Below are positions 7,776-18,147 of a DNA stretch of 64,000 bases, piece by piece. The notes beneath the pieces are model-generated. The model had not been told where the DNA came from. It did no database searches and saw nothing but the letters and a program-made list of their open reading frames with translations. The DNA lies in contig OX638352.1 of NCBI GenBank assembly GCA_951813545.1, forward strand, positions 496,001 through 560,000. The letters run 5' to 3'. The translations under genes and the position numbers were made by a program. The first letter of the stretch is position 1; each line of letters opens with the position of its first letter. The stretch comes from an uncultured Poribacteria bacterium. GTDB lineage: Bacteria > Poribacteria > WGA-4E > WGA-3G.

Positions 7776-9671
7776 ATGACCTTCCCAACGATTGAAGCAC
7801 AGACACGACTCCAGACACCACCAACGTGGGCAGTCCTTGAACGTGAACTGATTGACAAAATCAATGACGCAGCTCCGCAGGTTTTGAAGAAATACACACG
7901 TCCAGATGGAACCTTGTATTGGCCAACACATCCAGATTTTCAAAGCTATGATGGATTAGATGATGCCTATGAGAGTTTCCATAACTGGCCCCTATTCTAC
8001 ATGCTGGGTGGAGATGCGCAGTTCTTGGTAGATGCGCAAACCGAATTTGATGTTATCACGAAAGACATGACGCGATTCGGTTCAGGACACGACTATCCGA
8101 TGGTCGTTAAAGAGTATCAACCCGGATATGACTGGTTTCACCAAAGCGAAGGGAACTATCTGTTTTACATGCTGTGCATGGCGGATCCGTCACATACAAA
8201 GAATGTTGAACGCGCGATACGGTTCGCGGGATTTTTCATGAACGAAGATCCTGATGCACAAAATTACGACCCGGAACACAAAATCATCAAGTGTGCGATG
8301 AACGGCAGTAAAGGACCCGCATTTTGGATCCTTGAAAGAGAATCTTTTTATCCCTCAATTGGTTACAATTTGCCGTTTATCGATGTTCCGGGCTGCACAA
8401 GTCGTGATGTGATGCTGGAAAGCGAAGAATTGCGCGATCTGATGGGACGAATTATCTATGAACGACAAGGAAAAGGGGACGCAGTCGGCAATCTCGCTGC
8501 AACGACGCTTGCTACCAATGCCTATATGTTCACAGGTGAAGAGAAATACAAGGCGTGGGTTCAGGAATATGTTGAAGCATGGATAGAGCGCACAAAGGAA
8601 AATGGCGGAATTGTGCCGGATAACGTTGGGCTTTCGGGTATAATCGGAGAACATATAGATGGCAAGTGGTACGGTTCACGTTATGGCTGGAGTTGGCCCC
8701 ACGGGTGGCATAGTGTTGGTCAGGCGGTCAGTGTTGCTGCACAGAATGCGGCACTCCTCCACAGAGATTTGACGTATATGGACTTCCCGCGTTCCCAGAT
8801 TGATGTTCTAATACAGCAAGGTATAGAACACAACGACCAACTCTATGTACCGCAGAAATATGGTGATCCCGGAATTGCAAACTATGCTCCTGGTCCGTGG
8901 ATGCAGTATCCAATAACAAACGAGGATGGCACGGTTCTGCAGATTGATGGTTGGTTTGAATTCATGCCGATGCATCCATCTGATGTGGCACATCTTTGGG
9001 CAATGTCGATGGATGCTGACGACCAACACCGTGCGGAGCAGATTGCTAAAAAGACTGGGTCTAAATTTGACATCAACGCGTGGCATCATACGAAAGATAG
9101 CGGCGGTCGCGATGGTGGTTGGCTTGCCTACATGCGAGGTGAATACCCCGAATACCCGGAAACAATCCTTAACCACAATCTCTCTCAAGTTGAACAACGA
9201 CTCAACTACATGGAAAATGACGATGAAGATCCAGCAGGATACGGAGACGCTTATTTCCAAAGACGCAACCCCGTTACATGTGAAGGACTTGTCCAGCTCA
9301 CGTGTGGCGGTCCTTTACCTCACTACAATGGCGGATTGTTTGTAACGCGGGTGCGGCACTTCGATCCACAGCAGAAACGACCCGGACTTCCACCAAATGT
9401 CGGTGCTCTGGTTACCGAAATGACAGCGGACACAACCGGGTTACAGCTTGTCAATCTCAACACGACAGAACCGCGAGAGGTCATCGTGCAAGCGGGTACG
9501 ATGGGTGAACACAACTTCACTTCAGCAAGCATCAACGACGGTCAGAATAGGCGTACCGTCCCAGTCAACGAAACGTACCTCCACGTCCAACTGCCACCTT
9601 ACACACAAATCAACTTGGAGTTAGGAATGCACCGTTTCGTCAACGCACCATCATATAAACAACCTTGGTAA
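7776..9671 (+). CDS. Large conserved-looking protein of unknown function, possible six-hairpin fold
   Basis: Not recognised. It has 631 residues, no signal peptide, and a good AGGAG before the ATG. The sequence is rich in Trp, Tyr, His and Asp, with repeated helical segments separated by short polar loops (for example SFHNWPLFYMLGGD, QSEGNYLFYMLCMAD, SWPHGWHSVGQAVSVAAQNA). This resembles alpha/alpha-toroid proteins such as six-hairpin glycosidases and uronate hydrolases. The last ~120 residues look beta-rich (TRVRHFDPQQ, TTGLQLVNLNTTEPREVIVQAG), as in proteins where a toroid is followed by a beta-sandwich. A role in carbohydrate metabolism is therefore a guess from fold impression only. Confidence 0.6.
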   Translation: MTFPTIEAQTRLQTPPTWAVLERELIDKINDAAPQVLKKYTRPDGTLYWPTHPDFQSYDGLDDAYESFHNWPLFYMLGGDAQFLVDAQTEFDVITKDMTRFGSGHDYPMVVKEYQPGYDWFHQSEGNYLFYMLCMADPSHTKNVERAIRFAGFFMNEDPDAQNYDPEHKIIKCAMNGSKGPAFWILERESFYPSIGYNLPFIDVPGCTSRDVMLESEELRDLMGRIIYERQGKGDAVGNLAATTLATNAYMFTGEEKYKAWVQEYVEAWIERTKENGGIVPDNVGLSGIIGEHIDGKWYGSRYGWSWPHGWHSVGQAVSVAAQNAALLHRDLTYMDFPRSQIDVLIQQGIEHNDQLYVPQKYGDPGIANYAPGPWMQYPITNEDGTVLQIDGWFEFMPMHPSDVAHLWAMSMDADDQHRAEQIAKKTGSKFDINAWHHTKDSGGRDGGWLAYMRGEYPEYPETILNHNLSQVEQRLNYMENDDEDPAGYGDAYFQRRNPVTCEGLVQLTCGGPLPHYNGGLFVTRVRHFDPQQKRPGLPPNVGALVTEMTADTTGLQLVNLNTTEPREVIVQAGTMGEHNFTSASINDGQNRRTVPVNETYLHVQLPPYTQINLELGMHRFVNAPSYKQPW

Positions 9672-10087
9672 AACAAGAGGCATAAGACCAATAAATGCCT
9701 TATTGACTTTTATTTACTCCTACTATGTAGACCCCTTTTTTCATTGAAGGTGGTTTATTATCAGCAGTAGTTTTGTAGTGAAAACTGTTAGTTTGCGCAC
9801 TCACAGGAAACCCAATCTAACAGATTAGGCTACAAAAAGATGCGTCTCAAAACAGACAGTTTCTTTTCTTTCCAAAGTGCGTTGGCTACTATGGTTTCTT
9901 TCCGCTGTTACGTCCGCCATGATTTATGAACCATCCTCAGTTACTTACACACCTCCAATCAGCACCCAACCCGCGAAATCTTCCCATAGGAGCGACTTGA
10001 AATGTATTCCTCATCGCAAATTTTGTAAGAAATCACGGGCTGTGCTAAATAACTAATTGTAATATATTTTTTCACATAATTAAGGCG
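9672..10087. other. Gene-free stretch before the insertion sequence
   Basis: No coding signal was seen on either strand. Just after the upstream gene, AGGCAT (9679-9684) and ATGCCT (9696-9701) could form a 6-bp stem followed by a T-rich stretch, a weak terminator candidate. Near 10041 the sequence TGTGCTAAATAACTAATTG resembles the IS terminal repeat that starts at 10088 and may be a remnant of another IS end. Confidence 0.4.
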
Positions 10088-11162
10088 TTGTGCTAATTGT
10101 TTTTGTTCCATCCTTATGTTATCCTATAAGTCACTAAACAAAAGGAGACATAAGGATGGACTTACAGTTTACTTTACAAGGTTATGCTTTGCAACTGAAA
10201 AATCAACCGCGCACGCTCCGTAGGGTTGCACCGGTCTTCGAGAAGCTCACGAAAACACTTTATGAAACCCACTTCCCGAATGCCGAAGCGCGCCGTCCCG
10301 GACGCAACCCCGACTGCCCAGAGGTTTCCGATATCCTCACAGTCGCATGATTGCTTGAATACATCGGTGAAGACAGCGAGAACAAAGGGTATCAACGGAT
10401 CAAGGCAGAACTGAAAACCGTCTTTCCGAACTTACCGGAGCGTTGGCGTTTCAATCGCCGACGGAGAAATCTTTGTGCAGCGAGTGAAGTGATCCGTCGT
10501 GCTTTGACGACCTACTTACCGAAGACAGAAGTCTTTATCGTGGATTCTTTTCCGGTCCCTGTCTGCGATTTCAAGCGTGCGAATACTTCAAAGTCTGATT
10601 TGAAGTGGGCAGATGGCACCCGAACTTATGCGACTTATGGAAACTGGGCAACGAAAGGTCTTGGAACGTTTTTCGGTTTTCGCTGCAGCCTGATAACGAC
10701 AGGTATCGGTGTTCCTGTTGACTTCTGTATGACCGCTGCGAATACAGATGACCGAGAGGTTCTTCGGCATCTTGCTGAGCAGGGCGAGTATCCGATTCTT
10801 CTTGGCGATAAAGGGTATATCTCTGAAGACCTTCAGACACAACTCATGGAGACCGAAGGGAGCGTCTTATTACCGACGCTCAAACGCAATCAGCAGCAAC
10901 AATATCCCGATGAGTTTCGTAAACTTCAAGTGCGGATACGTCGCCGCGTTGAGACGACAATCGGTCAGTTGACAGACCAGTTTCATGTGTCTCGGGTGCG
11001 TGCGTTGAAGCATTGGGGGTTACTGACGCGTATGAGCAATAAGTTCGGTAGTTGTCTTCTCGGTGCTTTCGTGAATCAATGTCTCGGACACCCCTTGATG
11101 AAACTCAAAGACCTCGTTCTCGCATAAGGATATATCTATGCTTACAACATTAATTAGCACAA
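10088..11162 (+). mobile_element. IS982-family insertion sequence, about 1.08 kb
   Basis: A single transposase frame is bracketed by the perfect 11-bp inverted repeat TTGTGCTAATT (10088-10098) and AATTAGCACAA (11152-11162). Similarity continues imperfectly inward. The distances from the repeats to the transposase start (57 bases after the left repeat) and stop (24 bases before the right repeat) are normal for an IS. TAATTA occurs shortly outside both ends (10077-10082 and 11167-11172) and could be a target duplication, but it lies 4-5 bases from the repeats and is palindromic in AT-rich DNA, so this is uncertain. A second repeat-like sequence near 10041 is an alternative left end. Confidence 0.75.
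10156..11127 (+). pseudogene. IS982-family transposase interrupted by an in-frame TGA
   Basis: DDE transposase. The acidic triad is visible as IVDSFPVPVC, LLGDKGYIS and RRRVETTIGQLTDQF, the pattern typical of IS982 transposases. The frame of 324 codons is continuous except for TGA at codon 65 (10348-10350), between ILTVA and LLEYIGEDSE. The same frame resumes directly, so this is a nonsense change rather than a frameshift. In relatives this position is a hydrophobic residue, so TGG or TTA changed to TGA is the simplest reading. An AGGAG precedes the ATG. Downstream translation could restart at the TTG at 10351 but would lack the N-terminus. Probably inactive unless the TGA is read through. 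Confidence 0.8.
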
Positions 11163-11770
11163 GTCGTAATTACTGATATTAGGATATATAGTTCCTAATT
11201 TCCTAATTGTTTTAATTCGTCTAATAATCAGTTATGATGGCTTAATTCGTGTTTTTGCTATGATAGCGGTGCAGCACAGAATCGCTGAATCCATCAATTT
11301 CCGCGCACTGGACGACAATTTTTGGGTGTTGATAACAGCGAATCCTCTCCGCAAAGAGCGTCTTTTTGACAAGGGTGAATGCTGCGATCCTGTCTTGACG
11401 AACCCAACGTTTATCTGTGTTCGAGCGATTCTGCAGCAACTATTTTTGCTGGTTTGACGTAACCGTGACGTTCTATCGAACGCATTGGCATAGAACTTGC
11501 TTACACGATTAAGTCTCTATTTTATGGACGTTTATGTGATGAGTTCTTGAGTCGAACCTATGCTATCTGGTTCACCCTAACGAACTTCGCTTATCTTTTT
11601 AGGCACGCACACCGTTCTTACGATGTACCCAATTCACAACCGACGTTATAAATAAAACAACGAACCTTTTCCGAACAGATCTGACTAAAGAAACAAATCA
11701 AGATGTAAATACCTTTCTAAAAAGTTAATTGGGTATTCACAAAATTAAAATTCTAATAGGAGATATAAAA
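11163..11770. other. Gene-free stretch after the insertion sequence
   Basis: Low-complexity AT-rich DNA follows the IS. A 65-codon open stretch on each strand at about 11242-11457 has no start signals or recognisable family, and I do not call it. A good ribosome-binding site (AGGAGAT) lies at the end of the stretch and belongs to the next gene. Confidence 0.4.
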
Positions 11771-12283
11771 ATGAAACGGAAATGGTTCGTATTCAGCACA
11801 ATCGTAGCAATCGCAATGGTAGGAATGTTTGTTTTTGAAAATACAGCTTCGGCACATCGGCAGGTTCAGAGCAAACGGCAACATCGTAATGACAACGCCC
11901 ACGTCAATCGAGGCAGGACAGCTATAGTAAACCCAGTGTCCGCTCTCAATCACTCTTGGATAGATTTAACATTTGGCGTGAAAGTGGATGCAGAGACATT
12001 AGCGAAGGTAGGTCCGATCTATCAGAAGACCCGCGAAACGCTCCAGACTCAGATCAAGGAAGCACGTAAATCTGAGGAAAAGCGGGCTGCAGTGAAAAAA
12101 ATACGCGAGGGTATCAAGGAAACGAATGCGAAGTTCAACGCAAGCCTCAAGGAGGTCTTGACAGAAGAGCAGATCGCAAAACTGACGGAATTGACGAAGA
12201 AACGACGCACAGAAGTGCGGAAACGCGTCAACCAATTGCGTCGTAGCCAGCGAGAAGACCGTAGCCACCGTAGGCACCGTTGA
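11771..12283 (+). CDS. Small secreted basic helical protein, Spy/CpxP-like
   Basis: A 170-residue protein with a clear signal peptide (MKRKWFVFSTIVAIAMVGMFVF, cleavage near TASA-H). The mature part is strongly basic and helical and ends in Arg/His-rich sequence. The segment LTEEQIAKLTEL is an LTxxQ motif as found in Spy/CpxP and related periplasmic stress proteins, where it occurs within helical chaperone folds. Overall similarity is weak, so this is a family-level suggestion. The ATG at 11771 is preceded by AGGAGAT; an upstream in-frame start would add 14 residues before the signal peptide. A strong intrinsic terminator follows directly, so it is transcribed alone. Confidence 0.7.
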   Translation: MKRKWFVFSTIVAIAMVGMFVFENTASAHRQVQSKRQHRNDNAHVNRGRTAIVNPVSALNHSWIDLTFGVKVDAETLAKVGPIYQKTRETLQTQIKEARKSEEKRAAVKKIREGIKETNAKFNASLKEVLTEEQIAKLTELTKKRRTEVRKRVNQLRRSQREDRSHRRHR

Positions 12284-12303
12284 AGTTCACTAACTGGCAA
12301 TCC

Positions 12304-12334
12304 GGGTCGGGCGCGTTCGCCCGACCCTTTTTTT
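12304..12334 (+). terminator. Strong rho-independent terminator
   Basis: GGGTCGGGCG (12304-12313) and CGCCCGACCC (12318-12327) form a perfect 10-bp GC-rich stem with a 4-base loop, followed by seven T. It lies 20 bases after the stop of the small secreted protein. Confidence 0.95.
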
Positions 12335-12366
12335 CTCCATAGATAGATGAGATTGTTGAAGGGAGT

Positions 12367-12389
12367 CGGCGAGGTTAGAAATCTCGCCG
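12367..12389. repeat. REP-like palindrome, copy 1
   Basis: CGGCGAGGTT and AATCTCGCCG form a 10-bp stem (one G-T pair) with a 3-base loop. The core GGCGAGGTT...CTCGCC resembles the palindrome at 29225-29253, suggesting a dispersed repeat family. It sits between convergent genes. Confidence 0.5.
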
Positions 12390-12406
12390 GCAAAAGATTG
12401 TGAAAG

Positions 12407-13867
12407 TTACGCCCAACGCTCAACGACAACTTTCTTCTGCGTAAAGAAATCTACGGCATCCCAACTCTGACCGTGGAGGTCGCCGAAGAAACTATCTTTC
12501 CAGCCGCTGAAAGGGAAAAACGCCATCGGTGCTGCGACACCGATGTTAATGCCGATATTCCCGATCTCTGCCTCATAGCGGAATTTGCGAGCAGACGCGC
12601 CACTACTCGTAAAGAGACACGCCATATTGCCGTAATTTCCACCATTGATAAGCGCGATTGCATCATCAACCGTTTCAACATGGATGAGTCCTAAAACGGG
12701 TCCGAAAATTTCGGTTTTGGCAATCTCGCCCTGCGGGTTGAGGTCATTGAGCACTGTTGGTCGGATAAAATTACCGTTTTCACCACCGGCTATGCTCGGA
12801 TACCTGCCATCAACAAGGAGTTGCGCGCCCTCATCCGCACCTGCCTGAATCAGTCCCTCAATCCGGTTTTTGCTTTCGGCAGTGATGACGGGACCCATTT
12901 CGACCCCTTCTTCCAACCCGTTTCCAACGACCCGATCGGTGGCAGCGTCAGCGATGCCTTCTGTGAACCAGTGTCGTGCGCCCCCAACAGTAAGAGCAAG
13001 GGATGCTGCAAGGCATCGTTGCCCAGCACATCCAAACGCGCTTTCGGTCGTAGCGTTGATAGTAAACTGCGGATCAGCATCTGGAAGGATAATCAGCGGA
13101 TTTTTCGCACCGCCTTGACACTGAACCCGTTTACCGTTTGCAGCGGCTTTCGCATAGATGGCTTTCGCAGTTGTAGTCGCGCCGACAAAACTGATGGCTC
13201 GGATATCTGGATGCGTTAAGATCGCATCTACAGTTTCACTTCCACCATTAACAAGGTTAACAACACCTTCAGGAAGTCCTGTCTGTTCCAGCAGCTGAAA
13301 CACCTTTTGCATCGTGAGCGGCACTTTCTCGGAAGGTTTGACGATGTAGGTGTTGCCACAAGCAATGGCATAAGGTAGAAACCAGAAGGTAATCATCCCC
13401 GGAAAGTTGAAAGGCGCGATCGCAGCACAGATACCAACAGGTTGACGAATCATAAATTCATCAATTCCACTCGCAATATCTTCCAAGTTCGTGCCTTGCA
13501 TGAGCGTCGGAATACCACAGGCGACTTCAACATTTTCGATGGCACGCCGCATCTCACCTTTTGCCTCGTCAAGCGTCTTACCACATTCCAGCGTAATCGT
13601 TCTAGCGATATCGTCTAAGTTTTCCTCTAAAAGGCTTTTCAAGGCAAATAGATACTGAATGCGTTGGACGGGTGGCGTCTGTCGCCATTCCTGGAGAGCA
13701 GCAGAGGCAGCTGTTGCAGCCTGATCAACCTCTTCGGCTGGTGAAAGCGGCACTTGGGTGAGGACTTCCCCAGTCGCTGGATTCGTAACATCAATCAGTT
13801 CATCTGCTGCTGATTTTTTCCATGTGTTATCAATGTAGTTCGGTAGCGGCGTTTGTACTTCTGGCAT
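12407..13867 (-). CDS. mmsA: CoA-acylating methylmalonate-semialdehyde dehydrogenase
   Basis: An aldehyde dehydrogenase-superfamily enzyme that converts (methyl)malonate semialdehyde to propionyl- or acetyl-CoA with NAD+ and CoA. It acts in valine and inositol catabolism, where it is called IolA. Diagnostic features are [28 protein letters not shown], the catalytic Cys in [11 protein letters not shown] (about residue 290), EIFGPVLG, and the MMSDH-specific end [16 protein letters not shown]. The length is 486 residues from the ATG at 13867, which has GGAGGG upstream; a longer frame would run into the neighbouring protease gene. With the IolG- and IolE-like genes near 4-5 kb it could complete an inositol route, though they are not linked in one operon. 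Confidence 0.92.
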   Translation of the reverse strand: MPEVQTPLPNYIDNTWKKSAADELIDVTNPATGEVLTQVPLSPAEEVDQAATAASAALQEWRQTPPVQRIQYLFALKSLLEENLDDIARTITLECGKTLDEAKGEMRRAIENVEVACGIPTLMQGTNLEDIASGIDEFMIRQPVGICAAIAPFNFPGMITFWFLPYAIACGNTYIVKPSEKVPLTMQKVFQLLEQTGLPEGVVNLVNGGSETVDAILTHPDIRAISFVGATTTAKAIYAKAAANGKRVQCQGGAKNPLIILPDADPQFTINATTESAFGCAGQRCLAASLALTVGGARHWFTEGIADAATDRVVGNGLEEGVEMGPVITAESKNRIEGLIQAGADEGAQLLVDGRYPSIAGGENGNFIRPTVLNDLNPQGEIAKTEIFGPVLGLIHVETVDDAIALINGGNYGNMACLFTSSGASARKFRYEAEIGNIGINIGVAAPMAFFPFSGWKDSFFGDLHGQSWDAVDFFTQKKVVVERWA

Positions 13868-13880
13868 CAGATTCCCTCCT

Positions 13881-15335
13881 TCAGTCCTTCTTTGCGAAGA
13901 GTTCAAGTACCTTCAATTGTTCCATAGCAGCAACGATCTGTGGATCATGCTCAAGTTCGTCGCGAGGATCTTCCGTGATCCGGGCAAGTGCGTATTTAAT
14001 GCCGATATCACTGAGAACAATCTGCTCCTCGGTAAGCGCATCCGTCAAACGTTGGTAACTCCGCAGAAGTTTTGAGGCGTGCCGATCATCGCGAGGCGCA
14101 TGCTCCGCGGTTGTCAATTTCTCTAATACATCCTCACCGTTCTCTTCTACGAAGGTTTTGAGTTTCTCGTGATCGCGAAGTTTCAAGTGCATCTGCCGCT
14201 CAGAACGGCTAAACCACGGTGATTCGACATCAGGCTCAATACCGATTTGATCGATATTAACATCGCTCGGTGTGTAGTAGTGAGCGACGGTTAGTTTCAC
14301 AGCAGCTTTTGAATTACTCAACTGAAACAAGCGTTGAACAGACGCTTTTCCAAAGGTCTTTTCACCCATGACCAACCCGCGCCCGTGGTCCTTTATTGCA
14401 CCCGCGACGATTTCAGAAGCACTCGCGCTACCACCATCAACAAGCACAATCAGTGGAAAGCGTTCTCTTTTTTCACCTTCCGCCTGGAAGTTCTGGCGTG
14501 ATTCAAGTTTTTTACCTTGACTATAAACGATGAGTTGACCCGGCGTAAGGAAATCACTTGCGATATCAACAGCCGAAGAGAGAAGTCCACCCGGATTTAA
14601 GCGGAGATCGAGAATGACGCCGCGAACATTCTGTACCTTGAAGTCAAGCAAGGCGTTATCCACGTCGTTAGCTGTCGTCTGAAGAAATTGATTGATTTTG
14701 ATATAGCCGATCTTATCTCCAATAACATTTTGTTCAACACTGGGGATCCGGATAACTTCACGGGTAATAGTCAGTTCAATCGGACGGCTTTCGTTCTCAC
14801 GCACGATTGTAATAGAAACATAGGTACCGGGTTCACCACGTAACTGGTTAACAGCCTCAGTCAGCGACATCACGGCTGTTGACTCACCTTCAATGTGGCT
14901 GATGATGTCACCGTTTTGCACGCCAGCCAGTGCAGCAGGATTATCCTTAAAGGGTGTAATCACAGTCAACATATCTTCTCGAATCCCGACTGTCATGCCA
15001 AGCCCACCGTAATTGCCATAGTTCTGGGTCCGAAATTCGCCATAGTTCGGAATGAATTGGCTGTAAGGATCCAATTTGCGAAGCATACCGTGGATAGCAC
15101 CCTCTATGATTTCTTTAGTATCTGGGGTCTCAAGATGTGATTGCTGGACATAAGCGAGGATCTCTGAGAAAAGCGCGAGATTTTCTAGTAGTATATCATC
15201 AGTCGTTTTTTCGGTTTCTTCCGAACTCCAACCGAATGGTAGAAGGGCACAGATAAGACCTATTAATACAAAAATGTGAAAACAGGTTTTGGACGAAACT
15301 TGTGGGTTCCCAAAACCTCCTGTTAAAAGTTTCAT
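13881..15335 (-). CDS. S41-family C-terminal processing protease (CtpA/Prc-type)
   Basis: Periplasmic serine protease that trims C-termini of substrate proteins. A signal peptide or membrane anchor is at about 19-37 ([18 protein letters not shown]). A PDZ domain occupies roughly 105-190 ([22 protein letters not shown]). The S41 core carries [11 protein letters not shown], the nucleophile Ser in [17 protein letters not shown], and the catalytic Lys in [11 protein letters not shown]. The ~130-residue C-terminal extension is helical. AGGAGGA precedes the ATG. It is followed after 13 bases by mmsA on the same strand, although the two functions are unrelated. Confidence 0.92.
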   Translation of the reverse strand: MKLLTGGFGNPQVSSKTCFHIFVLIGLICALLPFGWSSEETEKTTDDILLENLALFSEILAYVQQSHLETPDTKEIIEGAIHGMLRKLDPYSQFIPNYGEFRTQNYGNYGGLGMTVGIREDMLTVITPFKDNPAALAGVQNGDIISHIEGESTAVMSLTEAVNQLRGEPGTYVSITIVRENESRPIELTITREVIRIPSVEQNVIGDKIGYIKINQFLQTTANDVDNALLDFKVQNVRGVILDLRLNPGGLLSSAVDIASDFLTPGQLIVYSQGKKLESRQNFQAEGEKRERFPLIVLVDGGSASASEIVAGAIKDHGRGLVMGEKTFGKASVQRLFQLSNSKAAVKLTVAHYYTPSDVNIDQIGIEPDVESPWFSRSERQMHLKLRDHEKLKTFVEENGEDVLEKLTTAEHAPRDDRHASKLLRSYQRLTDALTEEQIVLSDIGIKYALARITEDPRDELEHDPQIVAAMEQLKVLELFAKKD

Positions 15336-15444
15336 TGTCTACTTCCTCCTGCTGGCTCCCTATTGACCCGCCTCACAAACACAGTTTGTAAAGCAAGCAA
15401 TCGGAGTCGCCACTACAAAGAGATGGAATTTGCGTAAGTTTTAG

Positions 15445-15921
15445 TTAATAAAGATAGTTTCGTAGCCATCGGTTACTCGGGATACGAAAAGCTACAAAGG
15501 CAGCAGCTGCACAGTAGAACAGGTCGTAGATGCCATTCATCCGTGTCTGCATCAGTTCCCAGACAGACTGCCCTTTAAACATAATTGTCGCGGTCGGCAT
15601 GGCTTGCTCTATTGATATATTATGCTCTTGGCTTAGCTGCTCCGCGATCTGTGCAACCGCATTCCACTGGACATCCAGATATTTTCCAATAAAGATACCA
15701 AGTATCGCGAAAAATGCAGCGGCAACACTGGCAACGCGCCACATCGTTTTTGCATCACGTTCAAGGCTGCGGCTGCTTGTGAGGAGCATTCCTGCTCCAG
15801 TCAATACACCAATACCGATAACAATGAAACCGTCAGTGTGTCCTTGGATATACTTTGCCCAAAGCACACCGCCTATCACTGCACCAATGAATCCACCAAT
15901 CGGGGCTGTTAACGTTTTCAT
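15445..15921 (-). CDS. Hypothetical membrane protein coupled to gatA
   Basis: Not recognised. It has 158 residues with about four hydrophobic helices (about 5-23, 32-48, 66-82, and 132-146). A polar segment containing NISIEQAMPTATIMFKG lies between the third and fourth helices and probably forms an extracytoplasmic loop. Its ATG shares one base with the gatA stop (TAATG at 15923-15919), so translation is probably coupled to gatA. Nothing in the sequence suggests a role in tRNA amidation. Confidence 0.7.
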   Translation of the reverse strand: MKTLTAPIGGFIGAVIGGVLWAKYIQGHTDGFIVIGIGVLTGAGMLLTSSRSLERDAKTMWRVASVAAAFFAILGIFIGKYLDVQWNAVAQIAEQLSQEHNISIEQAMPTATIMFKGQSVWELMQTRMNGIYDLFYCAAAAFVAFRIPSNRWLRNYLY

Positions 15922-17399
15922 TATGAAACGACTCCATCAGTTCCTATTTGTGGCTTCTGCCGATGGTGCTCAGTGTTCTGCTCAAAGGTATAAGCAACCC
16001 GCAGGACTTTTTCTTCTGCAAAAGGTGCACCGAGAAGTTGTAACCCAACGGGCAATCCACTTTCTACAAAACCGCACGGCACAGAGATACCCGGTAACCC
16101 AGCGTGACTCGCTGGCGTCGTCATCACATCGGAAAGATACATCTGCAACGGATCGGCAGTCCGTTCCCCTATTTTGAACGCTGGTGTCGGCGAGGTCGGT
16201 GTTGCGATAACGTCAACCTTCTCAAACGCCGCATCAAAATCAGATTTGATCAGTGTCCGCGCCTTCTGTGCTTTTTTATAATAAGCATCTTGGTAGCCTG
16301 CACTCAGCGCAAAGGTACCGAGCATAATCCGGCGTTTCACCTCTTCACCGAACCCCTCACTTCGTGTCCTCTTATACATAGTGATCAGATCCTCCGGGTT
16401 TCCGTTCCGATATCCGTAGCGGACACCGTCATATCTTGCGAGATTCGCACTCGCTTCAGCGGGAGCGATAATATAGTATGTCGCGATCGCATATTCCGTA
16501 TGCGGCAGCGAGACCTCTTCAACGGTCGCGCCAAGTCCTTCAAGAACGGCAGTCGCAGTGTGCACCCGGTCAGCAATTTCTGCGTCCAACGCCGACGTGA
16601 AATACTCTTTAGGGACACCAATCTTTAAGCCCTTCACATCGTTGATGAGACTCTGTGTGAAATCAGGCACAGGGACACCAACAGAGGTAGCATCCATCGT
16701 GTCACTTCCACAGATGGCATTGAGGAGCAGCGCACAATCGGTGACATCTTTGGTAAATGGACCGATCTGATCAAGCGAGGAGGCAAACGCGACCAAACCA
16801 TAACGAGAGACGCGTCCGTATGTCGGCTTCATCCCGACAACACCACAGAGTGCTGCGGGTTGGCGAATCGAACCCCCAGTATCCGAACCGAGCGAACAGA
16901 TTGCAGTATCCGCAGACACTACTGCGGCAGAACCACCGCTGGAACCCCCCGGGATAGCGTCCAAGTCCCACGGGTTGTGTGTAATCTGATACGCCGAGTT
17001 TTCGGTAGAGGAACCCATGGCGAATTCGTCCATGTTCGTTTTTCCGACCATCACCATACCTTGCTCATGGAGCTTGGTCATGACAGTCGCATCATACGGA
17101 GGGACGAAGGTTTCAAGAATCTTAGAGGCACACGTCGTGCGCACACCCTTCGTGCATATCACATCTTTAATCGCGATAGGGATACCAGCCAAAGGTGGCA
17201 TCTCATCGCCCTGCTGAAAACCAATATCAGCGCGATCTGCCTGTTCTAAAGCGAGGTCCTTCGTTAGCGTCAGGTAACCTTTGACATGAGGTTCCACAGC
17301 ATCAATACGAGCATAGACAGATTCCACCAACTCTACAGCAGTGATTTCCCGATTTTTGAGTTTTTCGTGCAAGGCATGTGCCGTCAATTCATAAAGCAT
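15921..17399 (-). CDS. gatA: Asp-tRNA(Asn)/Glu-tRNA(Gln) amidotransferase subunit A
   Basis: GatA is the glutaminase of the GatCAB complex, which amidates misacylated Glu-tRNA(Gln) and Asp-tRNA(Asn) in the cytoplasm. The amidase signature is complete: catalytic Lys in [19 protein letters not shown] with the cis-Ser, and the Ser nucleophile in [28 protein letters not shown] and the C-terminal [14 protein letters not shown] stretch ([12 protein letters not shown]) are typical GatA. The length of 492 residues is normal. No clear Shine-Dalgarno precedes the ATG. gatC lies upstream on the same strand, 300 bases away; gatB is not in the window. Confidence 0.96.
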   Translation of the reverse strand: MLYELTAHALHEKLKNREITAVELVESVYARIDAVEPHVKGYLTLTKDLALEQADRADIGFQQGDEMPPLAGIPIAIKDVICTKGVRTTCASKILETFVPPYDATVMTKLHEQGMVMVGKTNMDEFAMGSSTENSAYQITHNPWDLDAIPGGSSGGSAAVVSADTAICSLGSDTGGSIRQPAALCGVVGMKPTYGRVSRYGLVAFASSLDQIGPFTKDVTDCALLLNAICGSDTMDATSVGVPVPDFTQSLINDVKGLKIGVPKEYFTSALDAEIADRVHTATAVLEGLGATVEEVSLPHTEYAIATYYIIAPAEASANLARYDGVRYGYRNGNPEDLITMYKRTRSEGFGEEVKRRIMLGTFALSAGYQDAYYKKAQKARTLIKSDFDAAFEKVDVIATPTSPTPAFKIGERTADPLQMYLSDVMTTPASHAGLPGISVPCGFVESGLPVGLQLLGAPFAEEKVLRVAYTFEQNTEHHRQKPQIGTDGVVS

Positions 17400-17699
17400 T
17401 TTTAATTATTTAATCTGGTCACCGTTCTGTAGGGGCTGGGTAACCCAACCGCTACGGTTTCACGCCCCTTCCCAGTAACGGGTGGGGACCCCGGTTTTCG
17501 GTTAAGTCTAACCGTCTATGGATTATGAAAGGATTTTTAACAATTTTTTTGAACGATTACCGTTGGTCCCCGTTCCATTACACTACGTGGTGGTTTCCGA
17601 ATGTTCAAACAGCGTTTCTAAAACAGATTCCGTTGGAATTAACCAGAAACCATCGTGAAACGTAATGGAATGATGCGCGAAGGTTTATAGTTTAAAATT
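17400..17699. other. 300-base gap between gatC and gatA
   Basis: No gene was recognised. The stretch has several short inverted repeats (for example GGTTGGGTTACCC-like sequence near 17440) and a T-rich tract near 17545. A promoter for gatA may lie here but none is clear. Confidence 0.35.
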
Positions 17700-18032
17700 T
17701 TAATGGCTGCGGTCAACCACTCTCGGAACGCCGAAGTATCCTTCTTCAGCTTCAGGAGCGTTCGCAAGGACCTCCTCGCGCGGATAGGAAGATTTGACAA
17801 CATCCGGTTTAGCGACATGCGCCGCGCCGGTCTGTGAACCCATGATGAAAACTTGATTCGGATGGATGTGTGATGTCGGCGGCACATCATCCGTCTCCAA
17901 CTCATTCAACTTTCCGATATAATCAAGTATTCGGGTAAGCTGCTCGGTGAAATGCTCTGTTTCTTCGTCGTTAAATTCAAGGCGAGCCAAGTTTGCCACA
18001 TGACGCACGCCTTCGGTGGTAATCGTTGCCAT
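17700..18032 (-). CDS. gatC: Asp-tRNA(Asn)/Glu-tRNA(Gln) amidotransferase subunit C
   Basis: The small subunit that stabilises GatA and links it to GatB. It has 110 residues, starting with the family's ITTEGVRHVANLARLEF, followed by the helix EHFTEQLTRILDYIGKLNELETDDVPPTSH and the C-terminal LANAPEAEEGYFGVPRVV. These are the standard GatC landmarks in order. AAGGAG lies 13 bases before the ATG. It is 300 bases upstream of gatA on the same strand. Confidence 0.95.
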   Translation of the reverse strand: MATITTEGVRHVANLARLEFNDEETEHFTEQLTRILDYIGKLNELETDDVPPTSHIHPNQVFIMGSQTGAAHVAKPDVVKSSYPREEVLANAPEAEEGYFGVPRVVDRSH

Positions 18033-18067
18033 TTTTTATTTTAATCTCCTTATTCTCCCTATAGGAG

Positions 18068-18117
18068 GGAACTCCGATTCCCGACCTTCTTGGATAGAAC
18101 GGAACTCCGATTCCCGA
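18068..18117. repeat. Two direct copies of a 17-base intergenic repeat
   Basis: GGAACTCCGATTCCCGA occurs at 18068-18084 and again at 18101-18117, 33 bases apart. Each copy can form a small hairpin (GGAA with TTCC). They lie between the PcrA gene and gatC and may be dispersed extragenic repeats. Confidence 0.7.
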
Positions 18118-18147
18118 TGCCTTCTTTTCACTGAACGGCTCTGGCTA

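Noticed and set aside
10077..11172. TAATTA as a certain target-site duplication of the IS
   Set aside because: It is palindromic, in AT-rich DNA, and not directly adjacent to the inverted repeats on either side.
11242..11457. Opposing ~65-residue open frames after the IS
   Set aside because: No ribosome-binding sites, no recognisable family and no conserved pattern; likely chance frames in intergenic DNA.
13867..13906. Longer mmsA start at 13906
   Set aside because: It would overlap the protease 3' end; the ATG at 13867 has GGAGGG at the right distance and matches family length.
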